Of a stretch of DNA of 64,000 nucleotides, positions 22,868 to 31,103 are shown in pieces; positions within the stretch are counted from its first letter, which is position 1, and every line of letters begins with the position of its first letter. Below the pieces are notes generated by a model. It was not told where the DNA came from. It saw only the letters and a list, made by a program, of their open reading frames with translations, and searched no databases. Where the stretch lies: contig QFOD01000004.1 of assembly GCA_003241055.1 (NCBI GenBank), forward strand, positions 62,001-126,000, written 5' to 3'. This stretch comes from Roseateles depolymerans (GTDB taxonomy: Bacteria > Pseudomonadota > Gammaproteobacteria > Burkholderiales > Burkholderiaceae_C). A program made the position numbers and the translations under genes.

Positions 22868-23941
22868 ATGAAAGACCTGTCCCTCACTGCTCTCGCCCTC
22901 GCGCTGACGCTGTCGGCCCTGTCCACCCACGCCGCCGCCACGGCGCCGCCCGAGCTGGCCGCGCAGGACCGCGCCGCGCTGGAGGCGCTGCCCGGCGCCA
23001 CCAGCGTGCTGCTGCAGCGCGGCGGCCGGTCGCTCGTGGAGCTTTATGCGCGCGGCGCCGACGCGGCCACGCTGCACGACACCCGCTCGGTCGGCAAGTC
23101 CGTCACCGCGATGCTGGTGGCGGCCGCCGTGCAGGACGGCCTGCTGCGCCGCGACACGCCGGTGTTCCCGGCCTTCCAGGACCTGGCACCGCTGCAGCAC
23201 GACGGACCGGCCAAGCAGGCCATCACGGTGGAGGACCTGCTGACCATGTCCTCGGCGCTGGACTGCGACGACAACCAGGACGCCAGCCCCGGCAACGAGG
23301 AGGCCATGTACCCGCAGCCGCGCTGGCTGCGCTGGGCCGTGGACCTGCCCACCCGCACCGTGGCCCGCGACGCCCAGGGGCTCGCGCCCTGGGCCTACTG
23401 CACGGCCGGCAGCTTCCTGCTGGGCCAGCTGCTGGAGCGGCGCGTGCCGGGCGGGCTGGAGGCCTATGCGGCGACGCGGCTGTTCCGGCCGCTGGGCATC
23501 ACGCGTTGGCAGTGGCATCACTCGCCCACGGGCGAAACCATGACCGGCGGCGGGCTGCGCCTGCGCACCCGCGACTGGGCCGCGCTGATGCAGACGCTGC
23601 TGCTGCAGGGCCGCTGGCAGGGGCGGGCGGTGCTGGCGGCTGCGCAGGTGGATGCGCTGCTGAGCGTCAGGCGCCACACCCCCTTCGGGCTGGACTACGG
23701 CGAGCAGTTCTGGCGCCGCGACTATGCGCTGAGTTGCGGGCGTTTCAGCGGCTGGATGATGTCCGGCAACGGCGGCAACCATGTGCTGATGCTGCCCGCC
23801 CTCGACGCCGTGCTGGTGCTGACCCGCACCCACTACAACCAGCGCGGCATGCATCAGCAGAGCTGGGATTTCTCCACCGCGCTGCTGCAGCGTCACCTGT
23901 GCGAGGGGCCAAGCTTGCGCGAGGCGGTCCCCCCGGGCTAG
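22868..23941 (+). CDS. Secreted serine hydrolase, beta-lactamase class C/esterase fold
   Basis: 357 residues. Signal peptide MKDLSLTALALALTLSALST with cleavage near THAAA. The active-site serine lies in TRSVGKSVTAM (SxxK), followed by LTMSSALDCDD (family-typical TMxSG region) and the YCTAGSF segment in the position of the YxN motif. Family members include penicillin-binding proteins, esterases and class C beta-lactamases; the variant motifs argue against a true beta-lactamase. It is downstream of the AraC regulator and likely co-transcribed. Confidence 0.8.
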   Translation: MKDLSLTALALALTLSALSTHAAATAPPELAAQDRAALEALPGATSVLLQRGGRSLVELYARGADAATLHDTRSVGKSVTAMLVAAAVQDGLLRRDTPVFPAFQDLAPLQHDGPAKQAITVEDLLTMSSALDCDDNQDASPGNEEAMYPQPRWLRWAVDLPTRTVARDAQGLAPWAYCTAGSFLLGQLLERRVPGGLEAYAATRLFRPLGITRWQWHHSPTGETMTGGGLRLRTRDWAALMQTLLLQGRWQGRAVLAAAQVDALLSVRRHTPFGLDYGEQFWRRDYALSCGRFSGWMMSGNGGNHVLMLPALDAVLVLTRTHYNQRGMHQQSWDFSTALLQRHLCEGPSLREAVPPG

Positions 23942-24001
23942 TCCCGAGTGCCGGCCGGCGGCGGCTGGCTAGCATCGGCCCCCTCAACCAAGGGGGCAGG
24001 C

Positions 24002-25705
24002 ATGGCGGAAGACAACTACGAGGCGCTGCACGCCGCCTTCCGCTGGCAGGTGCCCGAGCACTTCAACATCGCCGAGGCCTGCTGCGGCCGCTGGGCGCGC
24101 GAGACGCCCGAGGCCACGGCCATCTTCTTCGACAGCGAATCGGGCTGCCGCGCGGCCTACAGCTATGCGCAGCTGCAGCGCTCGGCCAACCGCCTGTCCA
24201 ACGCGCTGCTGGCCCAGGGCGTGCGGCGCGGCCACCGGGTCGCCATCGTGCTGCCTCAGCGTTTCGAGACCGCGGTGGCGCATATCGCGATCCAGCAGAT
24301 CGGCGCGGTGGCCATGCCGCTGTCGCTGCTGTTCGGGCCGGAGGCGCTGGAGTTCCGCTTGCAGGACAGCGGCGCGGTGCTGGCCATCGCGGCCTGCGAG
24401 GTACTGCCGGCGCTGCGCAGCGTGCGCGAACGCTGCCCCGCGCTGCGCCGCGTGATCGCGGTGGGCGACTGCGGGCTGCAGGGCGACGAGCTGGGCTGGA
24501 TGGCGGCGCTGCAGGCCGAGGCGGCGAGCCTGCGCCCCGTGCAGACCCGCGCGGGCGATGCCGCCGTGCTGATCTACACCAGCGGCACCACCGGCAACCC
24601 CAAGGGCGCGCTGATCCCGCAGCGCGCGCTGCTGGGCAATCTGAGCGGTTTCGTCGCCAGCCAGAACTGGTTTGGCTTCGACCCGGCCGACCCGAGCAAG
24701 CCCAGCGATGCCGTCTTCTGGAGCCCCGCCGACTGGGCCTGGACCGGCGGCCTGATGGACGCGCTGCTGCCCACGCTGTTCTTCGGCCGCCCCATCGTCG
24801 CGTGGCAGGGGCGCTTCTCGGCCGAGAAGGCGCTGCAGCTGCTGGTGGACTACGGCGTCACGCACAGCTTTCTGTTCCCCACGGCGCTGAAGGCGCTGAT
24901 GAAGGCCTACCCGCTCGCCGAGATGCGCCAGCGGCGGCCGCAGCTGCGGCTTTGCGCGCTGATGAGCGCTGGCGAGGCCGTGGGCGACGCGGTGTTCGCC
25001 TGGTGCCGCGATGCCCTGGGCGTGCCGCTCAACGAGATGTTCGGCCAGACCGAGATGAACTACGTGGTGGGCAACTGCCAGGCGCTGTGGCCCGCCCAGC
25101 CGGGCAGCATGGGGCGGGCCTACCCGGGCCATCGCGTGGCGGTGATCGACGACGAGGGCCGCGAATGCCCGGCGGGCGAGGTGGGCGAGGTGGCCGTGCA
25201 TGCGCGCGACCGTCACGGCGACCCCGACCCGGTGTTCTTCCTCGGCTACTGGAACAACGAGGCCGCCACCCGCGCCAAGTACACCGGCGCGGTGGGCGAC
25301 AGCTGGTGCCGCACCGGCGACCTGGCCCGCATGGATGCCGACGGCACGCTCTGGTACCAGGGCCGTGCGGACGACATGTTCAAGAGCGCCGGCTACCGCA
25401 TCGGCCCGGGCGAGATCGAGAACTGCCTGGTCAAGCATCCGGCGGTGGCCAATGCGGCGGTCGTGCCCAAGCCGGACGCCGAGCGCGGCGCGCTGGTCAA
25501 GGCCTTCGTCGTGCTGGCGCCGGGCGTGACGGCCAGCGACGCGCTGGTGGCCGAGCTGCAGGCGCATGTGAAGGCGCGGCTGGCGCCGTACGAGTACCCC
25601 AAGGAGATCGAGTTCCTGCCCGAGCTGCCCATGACCACCACCGGCAAGCTGCTGCGCCGGGTGCTGAGGCAGCGCGAGCTGGAGCGCGCCAGCATGCCCG
25701 GTTGA
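24002..25705 (+). CDS. Acyl-CoA synthetase (AMP-forming)
   Basis: 567 residues of the ANL superfamily; activates a carboxylic acid to acyl-AMP then acyl-CoA. Seen in order: the P-loop YTSGTTGNPKG, NEMFGQTEMN, TGDLARMDADGTLWYQGRAD, the hinge AGYRIGPGEIEN and the catalytic lysine in MTTTGKLLRRVLR. The FWSPADWAWTGGL segment resembles acetyl- and medium-chain acyl-CoA synthetases, so a short- or medium-chain substrate is likely. Start at ATG 24002 after a purine-rich GGGGGCAGGC. Follows the serine hydrolase by 60 bases. Confidence 0.9.
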   Translation: MAEDNYEALHAAFRWQVPEHFNIAEACCGRWARETPEATAIFFDSESGCRAAYSYAQLQRSANRLSNALLAQGVRRGHRVAIVLPQRFETAVAHIAIQQIGAVAMPLSLLFGPEALEFRLQDSGAVLAIAACEVLPALRSVRERCPALRRVIAVGDCGLQGDELGWMAALQAEAASLRPVQTRAGDAAVLIYTSGTTGNPKGALIPQRALLGNLSGFVASQNWFGFDPADPSKPSDAVFWSPADWAWTGGLMDALLPTLFFGRPIVAWQGRFSAEKALQLLVDYGVTHSFLFPTALKALMKAYPLAEMRQRRPQLRLCALMSAGEAVGDAVFAWCRDALGVPLNEMFGQTEMNYVVGNCQALWPAQPGSMGRAYPGHRVAVIDDEGRECPAGEVGEVAVHARDRHGDPDPVFFLGYWNNEAATRAKYTGAVGDSWCRTGDLARMDADGTLWYQGRADDMFKSAGYRIGPGEIENCLVKHPAVANAAVVPKPDAERGALVKAFVVLAPGVTASDALVAELQAHVKARLAPYEYPKEIEFLPELPMTTTGKLLRRVLRQRELERASMPG

Positions 25706-25729
25706 GGGGCAGGTGTTGCGTGGTGAGCT

Positions 25730-26374
25730 TCAGCGCCGCTCGCAGCGATAGGGCGGGCTGAACTCCGCCATCTGCGGCGCGACGCTCTGGTTGAACGGGT
25801 TGTTCTGCACCAGACGGCTGCGCTCCACGTTTACGCACAGATTGCCGCGGCGCAGCCGGCGGCGGTTGTCGTCCATCACCTCTTCCACCCAGCGGCCATC
25901 GCCGCCCAGCTCGTTGGCAATGCGCCCTTCGAAGCTGCTGCGCGGCAGGTTGGCGCGCACATCGTTCAGCGCCGGGTTGGTGGCGTAGGCTGCCGAGCGC
26001 GCGTAGTCGCGCGGCAGGCGCAGGTCCAGCGGGGCACTGGCCGCACGCTGATCCATGGTGGCCTGCGGCGCGGAGGCCGGTGCCGTCGCCATCATCGGTG
26101 CCTGCACGAGCGCGGGCGGCAAGGGGGTGCTCACACCCCGCGGCTGCGGCTCGGCCGCGGTTGGCGCGCGCAGGCGCTCGCCATGCGCCGGGGCCGCCGG
26201 TCGGAGGCTGGGCCGGGGCGCCAGCGGCAGCAGGCGGATCACCAGCCCCGCGCGCCGGGGCGGTGTTGGGGCGGGGCGCTCCCGTTGCAGCCAGAGCAGC
26301 GTGAGCCCGGCCAGGTGCAGCCCCACGATGCTCAGGGCCAGCGCACCGCGAGTGGCGCTGTGGACCGGCCTCAC
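25730..26374 (-). CDS. Membrane-anchored proline-rich protein, PLDLRLP family (copy 1)
   Basis: 214 residues starting at a GTG that overlaps the previous stop (GTGA). One N-terminal helix (ALALSIVGLHLAGLTLLWLQ) anchors it, then an arginine/proline/alanine-rich linker of about 100 residues, then SAPLDLRLPRDYARSAAYAT and a cysteine-containing C-terminal domain (GNLCVNVERS, PPYRCERR). Overall plan is TonB-like without a TonB C-terminal domain. Two other proteins in the window share parts of the design (27139-27783 and 55411-56046). The C-terminal domain is presumably periplasmic; function unknown. Confidence 0.7.
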   Translation of the reverse strand: MRPVHSATRGALALSIVGLHLAGLTLLWLQRERPAPTPPRRAGLVIRLLPLAPRPSLRPAAPAHGERLRAPTAAEPQPRGVSTPLPPALVQAPMMATAPASAPQATMDQRAASAPLDLRLPRDYARSAAYATNPALNDVRANLPRSSFEGRIANELGGDGRWVEEVMDDNRRRLRRGNLCVNVERSRLVQNNPFNQSVAPQMAEFSPPYRCERR

Positions 26375-27108
26375 TGCCCCTGCAGCTTCACGCTCAGTTC
26401 GGTGCCGGCGGGGGCCACCAGGCGGGCGCCGTCGGGCCAGCGCTCCTGGCCGGTCAGCAGCGTGCACAGCCGGGCCGGGTGGTCCTTGTCGGCCTTGGGA
26501 TCGCGCTCGCCGGTGGGCAGGGCCAGGCCCAGCAGCTGGCCGTTCTCGCGCCATTCCAGCTCCATGCCGGGCGTGGCGCTGCAAGCGCGCACCGCCTCGA
26601 TGCGCGGGAACAGCCAGCGCAGATACCAGGGCAGCAGCTCCTCGCGCAGCTTGTAGCCCACGCGCACGATCTGGCGCACCTTGGCCATGTCCAGTTCCTC
26701 GGCGCGCGTGTTCAGCTCGACCGAGCCCCTGACGGCCACCTTCTGCTCCGGCGTCGCGTTGGTGGCGAGATCGGCAGTCTGCCCCTCGGCCTCGGGCAGC
26801 ATGGGCAGCTTGAAGCGGCCCTCGGCGTCGATCCGGATAGGGTGGTCGGCATCGTCGCTGCGCACCACCATGCGCAGCTTGTCCAGTGGCACTGTGGTTT
26901 TTTGCTTGCTGACGCTGAAGTCCATGCGGAACAGGCCCTCGCCGTAGCGGTCCATCTTCAGCAGCACCTCGTTGATCATCTTGTAGGGCAGCACGTCCTT
27001 GCTGCGCTTGAGATCGGTGCTGACCGTTGGCAGCGTGACCGGGGCCGGGTCTTGCGCCAGGGCGGGCAGGGCGAGGCTGGCAAGCAGCACGGAGGCAATC
27101 AGTCGCAT
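26371..27108 (-). CDS. Exported protein of unknown function (245 aa)
   Basis: Signal peptide MRLIASVLLASLALPALAQD, then a 225-residue beta-rich body with no transmembrane segment. No family is recognised. KQKTTVPLDKLRMVVRSDDA and WYLRWLFPRIEAVRACSATP are its most distinctive stretches. It lies between two membrane-anchored proline-rich genes, overlapping the next by four bases and preceded by the other by 30 bases, so the three are probably one operon and may act together in the periplasm. Confidence 0.65.
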   Translation of the reverse strand: MRLIASVLLASLALPALAQDPAPVTLPTVSTDLKRSKDVLPYKMINEVLLKMDRYGEGLFRMDFSVSKQKTTVPLDKLRMVVRSDDADHPIRIDAEGRFKLPMLPEAEGQTADLATNATPEQKVAVRGSVELNTRAEELDMAKVRQIVRVGYKLREELLPWYLRWLFPRIEAVRACSATPGMELEWRENGQLLGLALPTGERDPKADKDHPARLCTLLTGQERWPDGARLVAPAGTELSVKLQGQ

Positions 27109-27138
27109 GGGCAGGATGGTGGTGGGTGGATGGGGAAA

Positions 27139-27783
27139 CTATTTGCGGCACTTGCCACCGGCCTCGGCGGCCAGCAGGAAGGGCAGGCTCAGCAGGCCCA
27201 TGCCGGCGCCGGCGAACTCGCCCTTGAGGCAGTCGCCATGGCCGGCACGGGTCATCTCGCGGCTCAGACGCTGCTGGGCGGTCTCGCGGCCATGGTCCAG
27301 CGAGGCAGACGCAGCGCGCTCGGACAGCAGTGGGGCCCGCGTGGCCTGCTGGATGGCGCGGCGGGTGGCCTCGTTGGTCAGCAGCGAGCCGGTGCCGGCG
27401 GCGGGCGGCAGCGTGTCGGGCGTGTCCACGGGCGCTTGCTGAGGCGCCCCCTGTGACGTTCGCGGCGTGGGCTCCGGGGTGGGAGCCGGGCGTGTGTCGA
27501 CCGGTTGGTCGGGCGGCGCGGGCAGGCGAGCGGGGGCAGGTCTTGCTGCTTCGGCGGGCGCCTGCGGCCTGGCGGCGGGCTGAGGGCGGCGCTCCTGCAG
27601 CAGCGTCAGCCGTATCGTCTGCCGCGGCTCACCGGCCATGGGCCGAGGGGATTTCAGTGCCATCAGCACGGCGAGGTGCAGCGCCAGCAGCGCCAGCCAC
27701 AGCGCCGCGCGGGAGGCGCGACGGGGCAGCGGACGAGGGTCGCGTTCAGCTGCCATCACCGTCGCCCGGGGTAGCGTCTTCAT
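27139..27783 (-). CDS. Membrane-anchored proline-rich protein with cysteine-bearing C-terminus (copy 2)
   Basis: 214 residues. Basic N-terminus, one membrane helix (AALWLALLALHLAVLMALKS), then about 90 residues rich in proline and alanine, then a short domain ending in GHGDCLKGEFAGAGMGLLSL and AGGKCRK with two cysteines that could form a disulfide. The layout matches its neighbour at 25730-26374. It overlaps the 3' end of the XRE regulator gene; ATG 27783 has GGGAG upstream, but ATG 27756 is also possible. Unknown function. Confidence 0.65.
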   Translation of the reverse strand: MKTLPRATVMAAERDPRPLPRRASRAALWLALLALHLAVLMALKSPRPMAGEPRQTIRLTLLQERRPQPAARPQAPAEAARPAPARLPAPPDQPVDTRPAPTPEPTPRTSQGAPQQAPVDTPDTLPPAAGTGSLLTNEATRRAIQQATRAPLLSERAASASLDHGRETAQQRLSREMTRAGHGDCLKGEFAGAGMGLLSLPFLLAAEAGGKCRK

Positions 27784-27988
27784 CGCCGGGCTCCCAGCTC
27801 AGCAGGTCGGCGGGCTGGCATTCCAGCGCCGCGCAGATGCGGGCCAGCGTGTCGAAGCGCACGCCGCGCACCTTGCCGCTCTTGAGCAGGGACAGATTGG
27901 CCTCGGTGATGCCCACGCGCTCCGCCAGCTCGCGCGAGCGCATCTTGCGCCGGGCCAGCATCACGTCCAAGGTCACGACGATGGGCAT
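27746..27988 (-). CDS. XRE-family helix-turn-helix regulator (YozG-like)
   Basis: 80 residues. A compact Cro/CI-type domain: VMLARRKMRSRELAERVGIT, EANLSLLKSGKVRGVRFDTL, then the family tail ICAALECQPADLLSWEPGDE. Proteins of this type are commonly encoded beside DUF2975 membrane proteins, as here, and the pair is thought to form a membrane-linked regulatory module. The start follows a mini-ORF by one base and the DUF2975 gene by 54 bases. It probably controls this operon. Confidence 0.88.
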   Translation of the reverse strand: MPIVVTLDVMLARRKMRSRELAERVGITEANLSLLKSGKVRGVRFDTLARICAALECQPADLLSWEPGDEDATPGDGDGS

Positions 27989-27989
27989 G

Positions 27990-28046
27990 TCAGCAGCACT
28001 CCGAGCGGTGCGGCATCTGCGGGTCGAGACCGGACGAGGGGCTCAT
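27990..28046 (-). CDS. Possible 18-residue coupling ORF between DUF2975 and XRE genes
   Basis: ATG at 28046 overlaps the DUF2975 stop (ATGA) and its own TGA ends one base before the XRE ATG (TGACATG). The peptide would be MSPSSGLDPQMPHRSECC. Neat coupling on both sides suggests it may pass ribosomes to the XRE gene; it could be chance, as no conservation can be tested here. Confidence 0.3.
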   Translation of the reverse strand: MSPSSGLDPQMPHRSECC

Positions 28047-28591
28047 ACAAACTCCGCGTTCTCGTCCGCCACGCGGGCCGCCTCGCCCAGCACCAGCGCC
28101 AGCGCCAGCAGCACCAGGCCGAACACCAGCGTGAGGTAGTGGTCGGACGAGAGCCCGAACTGCAGCTTGCGCTGGCCCACCGGGTTGCCCAGCGTCAGCG
28201 CCAGCACCATCAGCGTGTGGCTCAAGGGCTGAACGAAGGCCAGCGCACACAAGCTCTGGCCCAGGCGGCGCAGATGCCGTGCCGGCCGCCGTGCCAGCAG
28301 CTCGCCCGCCGCAAAGCAGCCGAACAGCGACCACACCTGGGCCAGCGCGTACAGGATGAGGGCGGTGGGCAGCAGCGAGGCCGCCAGGCCCATCAGCCGG
28401 TTGCCCATGTGCAGCTGCATGAACTCCAGCTCCCATTCGCGCGCCGCCACACGGGCGATCCAGTCCGGCTGGGCCCAGAACACGAAGGGCAGGGTGCCGA
28501 TGATCACGATGCCCACCAGGCACAGCAGGCGCACGGCCAGCGCCAGGCGGCGGATGCGGCGCAGGCTGTCGGGCGCGAAGGAGTTGGGCAT
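28043..28591 (-). CDS. DUF2975 membrane protein
   Basis: 182 residues with four hydrophobic helices, in the order typical of DUF2975: LALAVRLLCLVGIVIIGTLP, a loop, MGLAASLLPTALILYALAQV followed by LFGCFAAGELLARR, then LCALAFVQPLSHTLMVLALT and LTLVFGLVLLALALVLGEAA. The family almost always pairs with a small XRE regulator, found downstream here. The ATG at 28591 is chosen; reading upstream to 28654 runs through the AT-rich promoter. Role presumed to be signal input to the XRE protein, not shown. Confidence 0.85.
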   Translation of the reverse strand: MPNSFAPDSLRRIRRLALAVRLLCLVGIVIIGTLPFVFWAQPDWIARVAAREWELEFMQLHMGNRLMGLAASLLPTALILYALAQVWSLFGCFAAGELLARRPARHLRRLGQSLCALAFVQPLSHTLMVLALTLGNPVGQRKLQFGLSSDHYLTLVFGLVLLALALVLGEAARVADENAEFV

Positions 28592-28601
28592 GTGATTCAC
28601 G

Positions 28602-28645
28602 CAAAACAAGAAAAACTTACTGTAAAACAATAATTGCTTGTTGTG
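28602..28645. promoter_or_regulatory. AT-rich divergent promoter region with imperfect inverted repeat
   Basis: Between DUF2975 (leftward) and ybaK (rightward). CAAAACAAG (28602-28610) and CTTGTTGTG (28637-28645) are inverted with one mismatch; AAAACAA recurs at 28624-28630. The stretch is far more AT-rich than its surroundings. A candidate operator for the XRE protein; weak evidence. Confidence 0.4.
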
Positions 28646-28679
28646 TTGCGGCATTCCTCACCTGCCCCAAAATGAGGGG

Positions 28680-29174
28680 ATGAGCAAGAAGAGCACCCAT
28701 GTCAGCGAGACCCCGGCCACGCAGATGCTCAAGCGCGCCGGCGTGGAGTTCACCGAGCATGTCTATGACTACGTGGAGCACGGCGGCACGTCCGAGTCCT
28801 CGCGCCAGCTGGGCGTGGACGAGCACGCGGTGGTGAAGACGCTGGTGATGCAGGATGACAAGGCCGAGCCGCTGATCGTGCTGATGCACGGCGACCGCAC
28901 GGTCAGTCTCAAGGAGCTGGCGCGGCAGATCCCGTGCAAGAAGGTGGAGCCCTGCAAGCCCGAGGTGGCGCAGCGCCACAGCGGCTATCAGGTGGGCGGC
29001 ACCTCGCCCTTCGGCGTGCGCAAGGCCATGCCGGTGTTCGTGGAGGCCAGCATCCTGGCGCTGCCGCGCATCTGCATCAATGGCGGCCGTCGCGGCTATC
29101 TGGTGGGCATAGAGCCCGCGGTGCTGACCGAGCTGCTGGGCGCGCGCCCGGTGCAGTGCGCGAACGCGGCCTGA
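28680..29174 (+). CDS. ybaK: Cys-tRNA(Pro)/aminoacyl-tRNA deacylase YbaK
   Basis: Clears mischarged Cys-tRNA(Pro) in the cytoplasm. 164 residues, normal for YbaK/EbsC. Seen: VYDYVEHGG, VVKTLVMQDDKAEPLIVLMH (with the catalytic-region lysine VKTL), GYQVGGTSPFGVRKAMPVFV (family-typical GGxSPFG) and the closing INGGRRGYLVGIEP. The ATG at 28680 follows GAGGGG. It is divergent from DUF2975 and followed by a DUF817 gene after eight bases. Confidence 0.93.
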   Translation: MSKKSTHVSETPATQMLKRAGVEFTEHVYDYVEHGGTSESSRQLGVDEHAVVKTLVMQDDKAEPLIVLMHGDRTVSLKELARQIPCKKVEPCKPEVAQRHSGYQVGGTSPFGVRKAMPVFVEASILALPRICINGGRRGYLVGIEPAVLTELLGARPVQCANAA

Positions 29175-29182
29175 GCCCGTCG

Positions 29183-29983
29183 ATGCGGCCGGCCGGGCGG
29201 GTTCGCGCGCTGCTGCGCGAGCTGGCGCACTTTGCCGCCAAGGAGGCACAGGCCTGCTGGTTTGCCGGCCTGTTCTTCGCCGCGGTGCTGTGCGTGCCGC
29301 GCGCGGGCCTGCTGGGGCTGCCGCGCTACGACGCGCTGCTGCTGATCGCGCTGGCCATCCAGGGCTGGATGCTGTGGAGCGGGCGCGAGACCTGGGATGA
29401 GCTCAAGGCCATCAGCATCTTCCATGTGCTGGGCTTTGCACTGGAGGTGTTCAAGACCTCGGCCAGCATCCGTTCCTGGAGCTACCCGGACTTCGCGTTC
29501 AGCAAGCTGCTGGGCGTGCCCTTGTTCGCAGGCTTCATGTATGCCGCCGTCGGCAGCTACATCATCCAGGCCTGGCGGCTGTTCCGGTTGCGCATCGAAC
29601 ACCACCCGCCCTACTGGATGGCCGGCCTGGTGGCCGCGGCGCTGTACCTGAACTTCTTCACCCACCACTTCATCGGTGACTACCGCTGGCTGCTCGCCGC
29701 ACTGGCGCTGGGCCTGTATGCGCGGGCTCAGGTGGTGTTCACGCCCGACCGGGTGGAGCGGCGCATGCCGCTGGCGCTCGCGCTGGTGCTGATCGGCTTC
29801 TTCATCTGGCTGGCCGAGAACTTCGGAACCTTCTTCGGCCTGTGGGCCTATCCGCACCAGCTGGGCGCCTGGGCCGTGGTGCATCTGTCCAAGTGGAGCG
29901 CCTGGACGCTGCTGGTGCTGACGAGCTTCACGCTGGTGACCAATCTGAAGCACATCAAGGCCACGGTGCAGGTGCCGCCCTGA
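29183..29983 (+). CDS. DUF817 integral membrane protein
   Basis: 266 residues with about seven hydrophobic helices. The WLAENFGTFFGLWAYPHQ and SKWSAWTLLVLTSFTLVTNL blocks and the earlier VLGFALEVFKTSASIRSWSY are the conserved core of DUF817 proteins. Function of the family is not established. Begins eight bases after ybaK, so co-transcription is likely. Confidence 0.85.
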   Translation: MRPAGRVRALLRELAHFAAKEAQACWFAGLFFAAVLCVPRAGLLGLPRYDALLLIALAIQGWMLWSGRETWDELKAISIFHVLGFALEVFKTSASIRSWSYPDFAFSKLLGVPLFAGFMYAAVGSYIIQAWRLFRLRIEHHPPYWMAGLVAAALYLNFFTHHFIGDYRWLLAALALGLYARAQVVFTPDRVERRMPLALALVLIGFFIWLAENFGTFFGLWAYPHQLGAWAVVHLSKWSAWTLLVLTSFTLVTNLKHIKATVQVPP

Positions 29984-30036
29984 AACGGCCGCCCCAGGGC
30001 AAACCCGGGGTGGCGGCTGACTGACAATCGCGCGCC

Positions 30037-30744
30037 ATGGAAACCGTTCTCCCTCTCCTGGCCGCCCTGGGCGGCTACCTGATCGGCTCGCTGTCCTTTG
30101 CCGTCATCGTCAGCCGTGCGATGGGCCTGTCCGACCCGCGCTCCTACGGCTCCGGCAACCCCGGCGCCACCAATGTGCTGCGCTCCGGCAACAAGGCCGC
30201 GGCCATCCTGACCCTGGTGTTCGACGCCCTCAAGGGCTATGTGCCGGTGCTGGCCGTGCACCTGTGGGGCGCGCGCTTCGGCCTGGCCGAGGGCACGGCC
30301 GCGCTGGTGGGCCTAGCGGCCTTCCTGGGCCACCTGTGGCCGGTGTTCTTCCGCTTCGAGGGCGGCAAGGGCGTGGCGACCGCGGCCGGCGTCATCCTGG
30401 CCTTGAACCCGCTGCTCGGCCTGGCCACGCTGGCCACCTGGCTGATCGTCGCGTTCTTCACCCGGTATTCGTCGCTGGCGGCCATCGTGGCCGCGGTGTT
30501 CGCGCCGTTCTACCAGCTGCTGATCTGGGACGCCGGCCCGGAGGCGCTGGCGCTGCTGGTGATGGCGCTGCTGCTGGTGTGGCGCCACCAGGCCAACATC
30601 AGGAAGCTGCTGGCCGGCACCGAGAGCCGCATCGGCCAGAAGGCCGCCGGCGCCACGCCGCCGACCGGCAGCAGCAAAAAGCATCCGCACGGCACGGGCC
30701 CGCGCCCGGCCGGTCATTCCCATCATCATCCCAAGAAGAAGTGA
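30037..30744 (+). CDS. plsY: Glycerol-3-phosphate acyltransferase PlsY
   Basis: Transfers acyl from acyl-phosphate to glycerol 3-phosphate, the first step of phospholipid synthesis, at the inner membrane. Motifs: GSGNPGATNVLRSG (motif 1), FRFEGGKGVATAAG (motif 2, glycine-rich) and HQANIRKLLAGTESRIGQK (motif 3). About five helices. 235 residues, longer than the usual about 200 because of a tail of about 35 residues ending GHSHHHPKKK, rich in histidine and lysine. Followed after eight bases by a RidA gene. Confidence 0.95.
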   Translation: METVLPLLAALGGYLIGSLSFAVIVSRAMGLSDPRSYGSGNPGATNVLRSGNKAAAILTLVFDALKGYVPVLAVHLWGARFGLAEGTAALVGLAAFLGHLWPVFFRFEGGKGVATAAGVILALNPLLGLATLATWLIVAFFTRYSSLAAIVAAVFAPFYQLLIWDAGPEALALLVMALLLVWRHQANIRKLLAGTESRIGQKAAGATPPTGSSKKHPHGTGPRPAGHSHHHPKKK

Positions 30745-30752
30745 GTCTCCCC

Positions 30753-31103
30753 ATGAGCGAACTGCAACGATTCGATGTCGGCGCCCGCCTGTCCGAGATG
30801 GCGGTCTACAACGGCGTGGCCTATCTGGCCGGCCAGGTGCCCGAAGACCCCAAGGCCGACATCACGGCCCAGACCGCCCAGGTGCTGGCCGCGATCGACC
30901 GGCTGCTGGAGCGCGCCGGCACCGACAAGACCCGCCTGCTGATGGTGCAGATCTTCCTGGCCGACCGGGCCGACTTCGCCGGCATGAACGCCGCGTGGGA
31001 CGCCTGGGTGCCGGCCGGCCACACGCCGCCGCGCGCCACCGTGATCGCCGGCCTGGCCCGGCCGGAGTGGAAGGTGGAGATCGTCGTTACTGCGGCAGTT
31101 TGA
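30753..31103 (+). CDS. RidA family protein (imine/enamine deaminase-like)
   Basis: 116 residues of the YjgF/YER057c/UK114 fold: VAYLAGQVPEDPKADITAQT, LLERAGTDKTRLLMVQIFLA, and TPPRATVIAGLARPEWKVEI. The arginine in PPRATV is the conserved active-site residue that releases ammonia from reactive imines. In this subfamily, the N-terminus lacks a long lead. It starts eight bases after plsY. Its 3' end overlaps the convergent M56 peptidase gene by 17 bases. Confidence 0.9.
   Translation: MSELQRFDVGARLSEMAVYNGVAYLAGQVPEDPKADITAQTAQVLAAIDRLLERAGTDKTRLLMVQIFLADRADFAGMNAAWDAWVPAGHTPPRATVIAGLARPEWKVEIVVTAAV

Noticed and set aside
22868..23941. A class C beta-lactamase resistance gene
   Set aside because: SxxK is present but the other motifs differ from true AmpC enzymes; an esterase or peptidase-like role is at least as likely.
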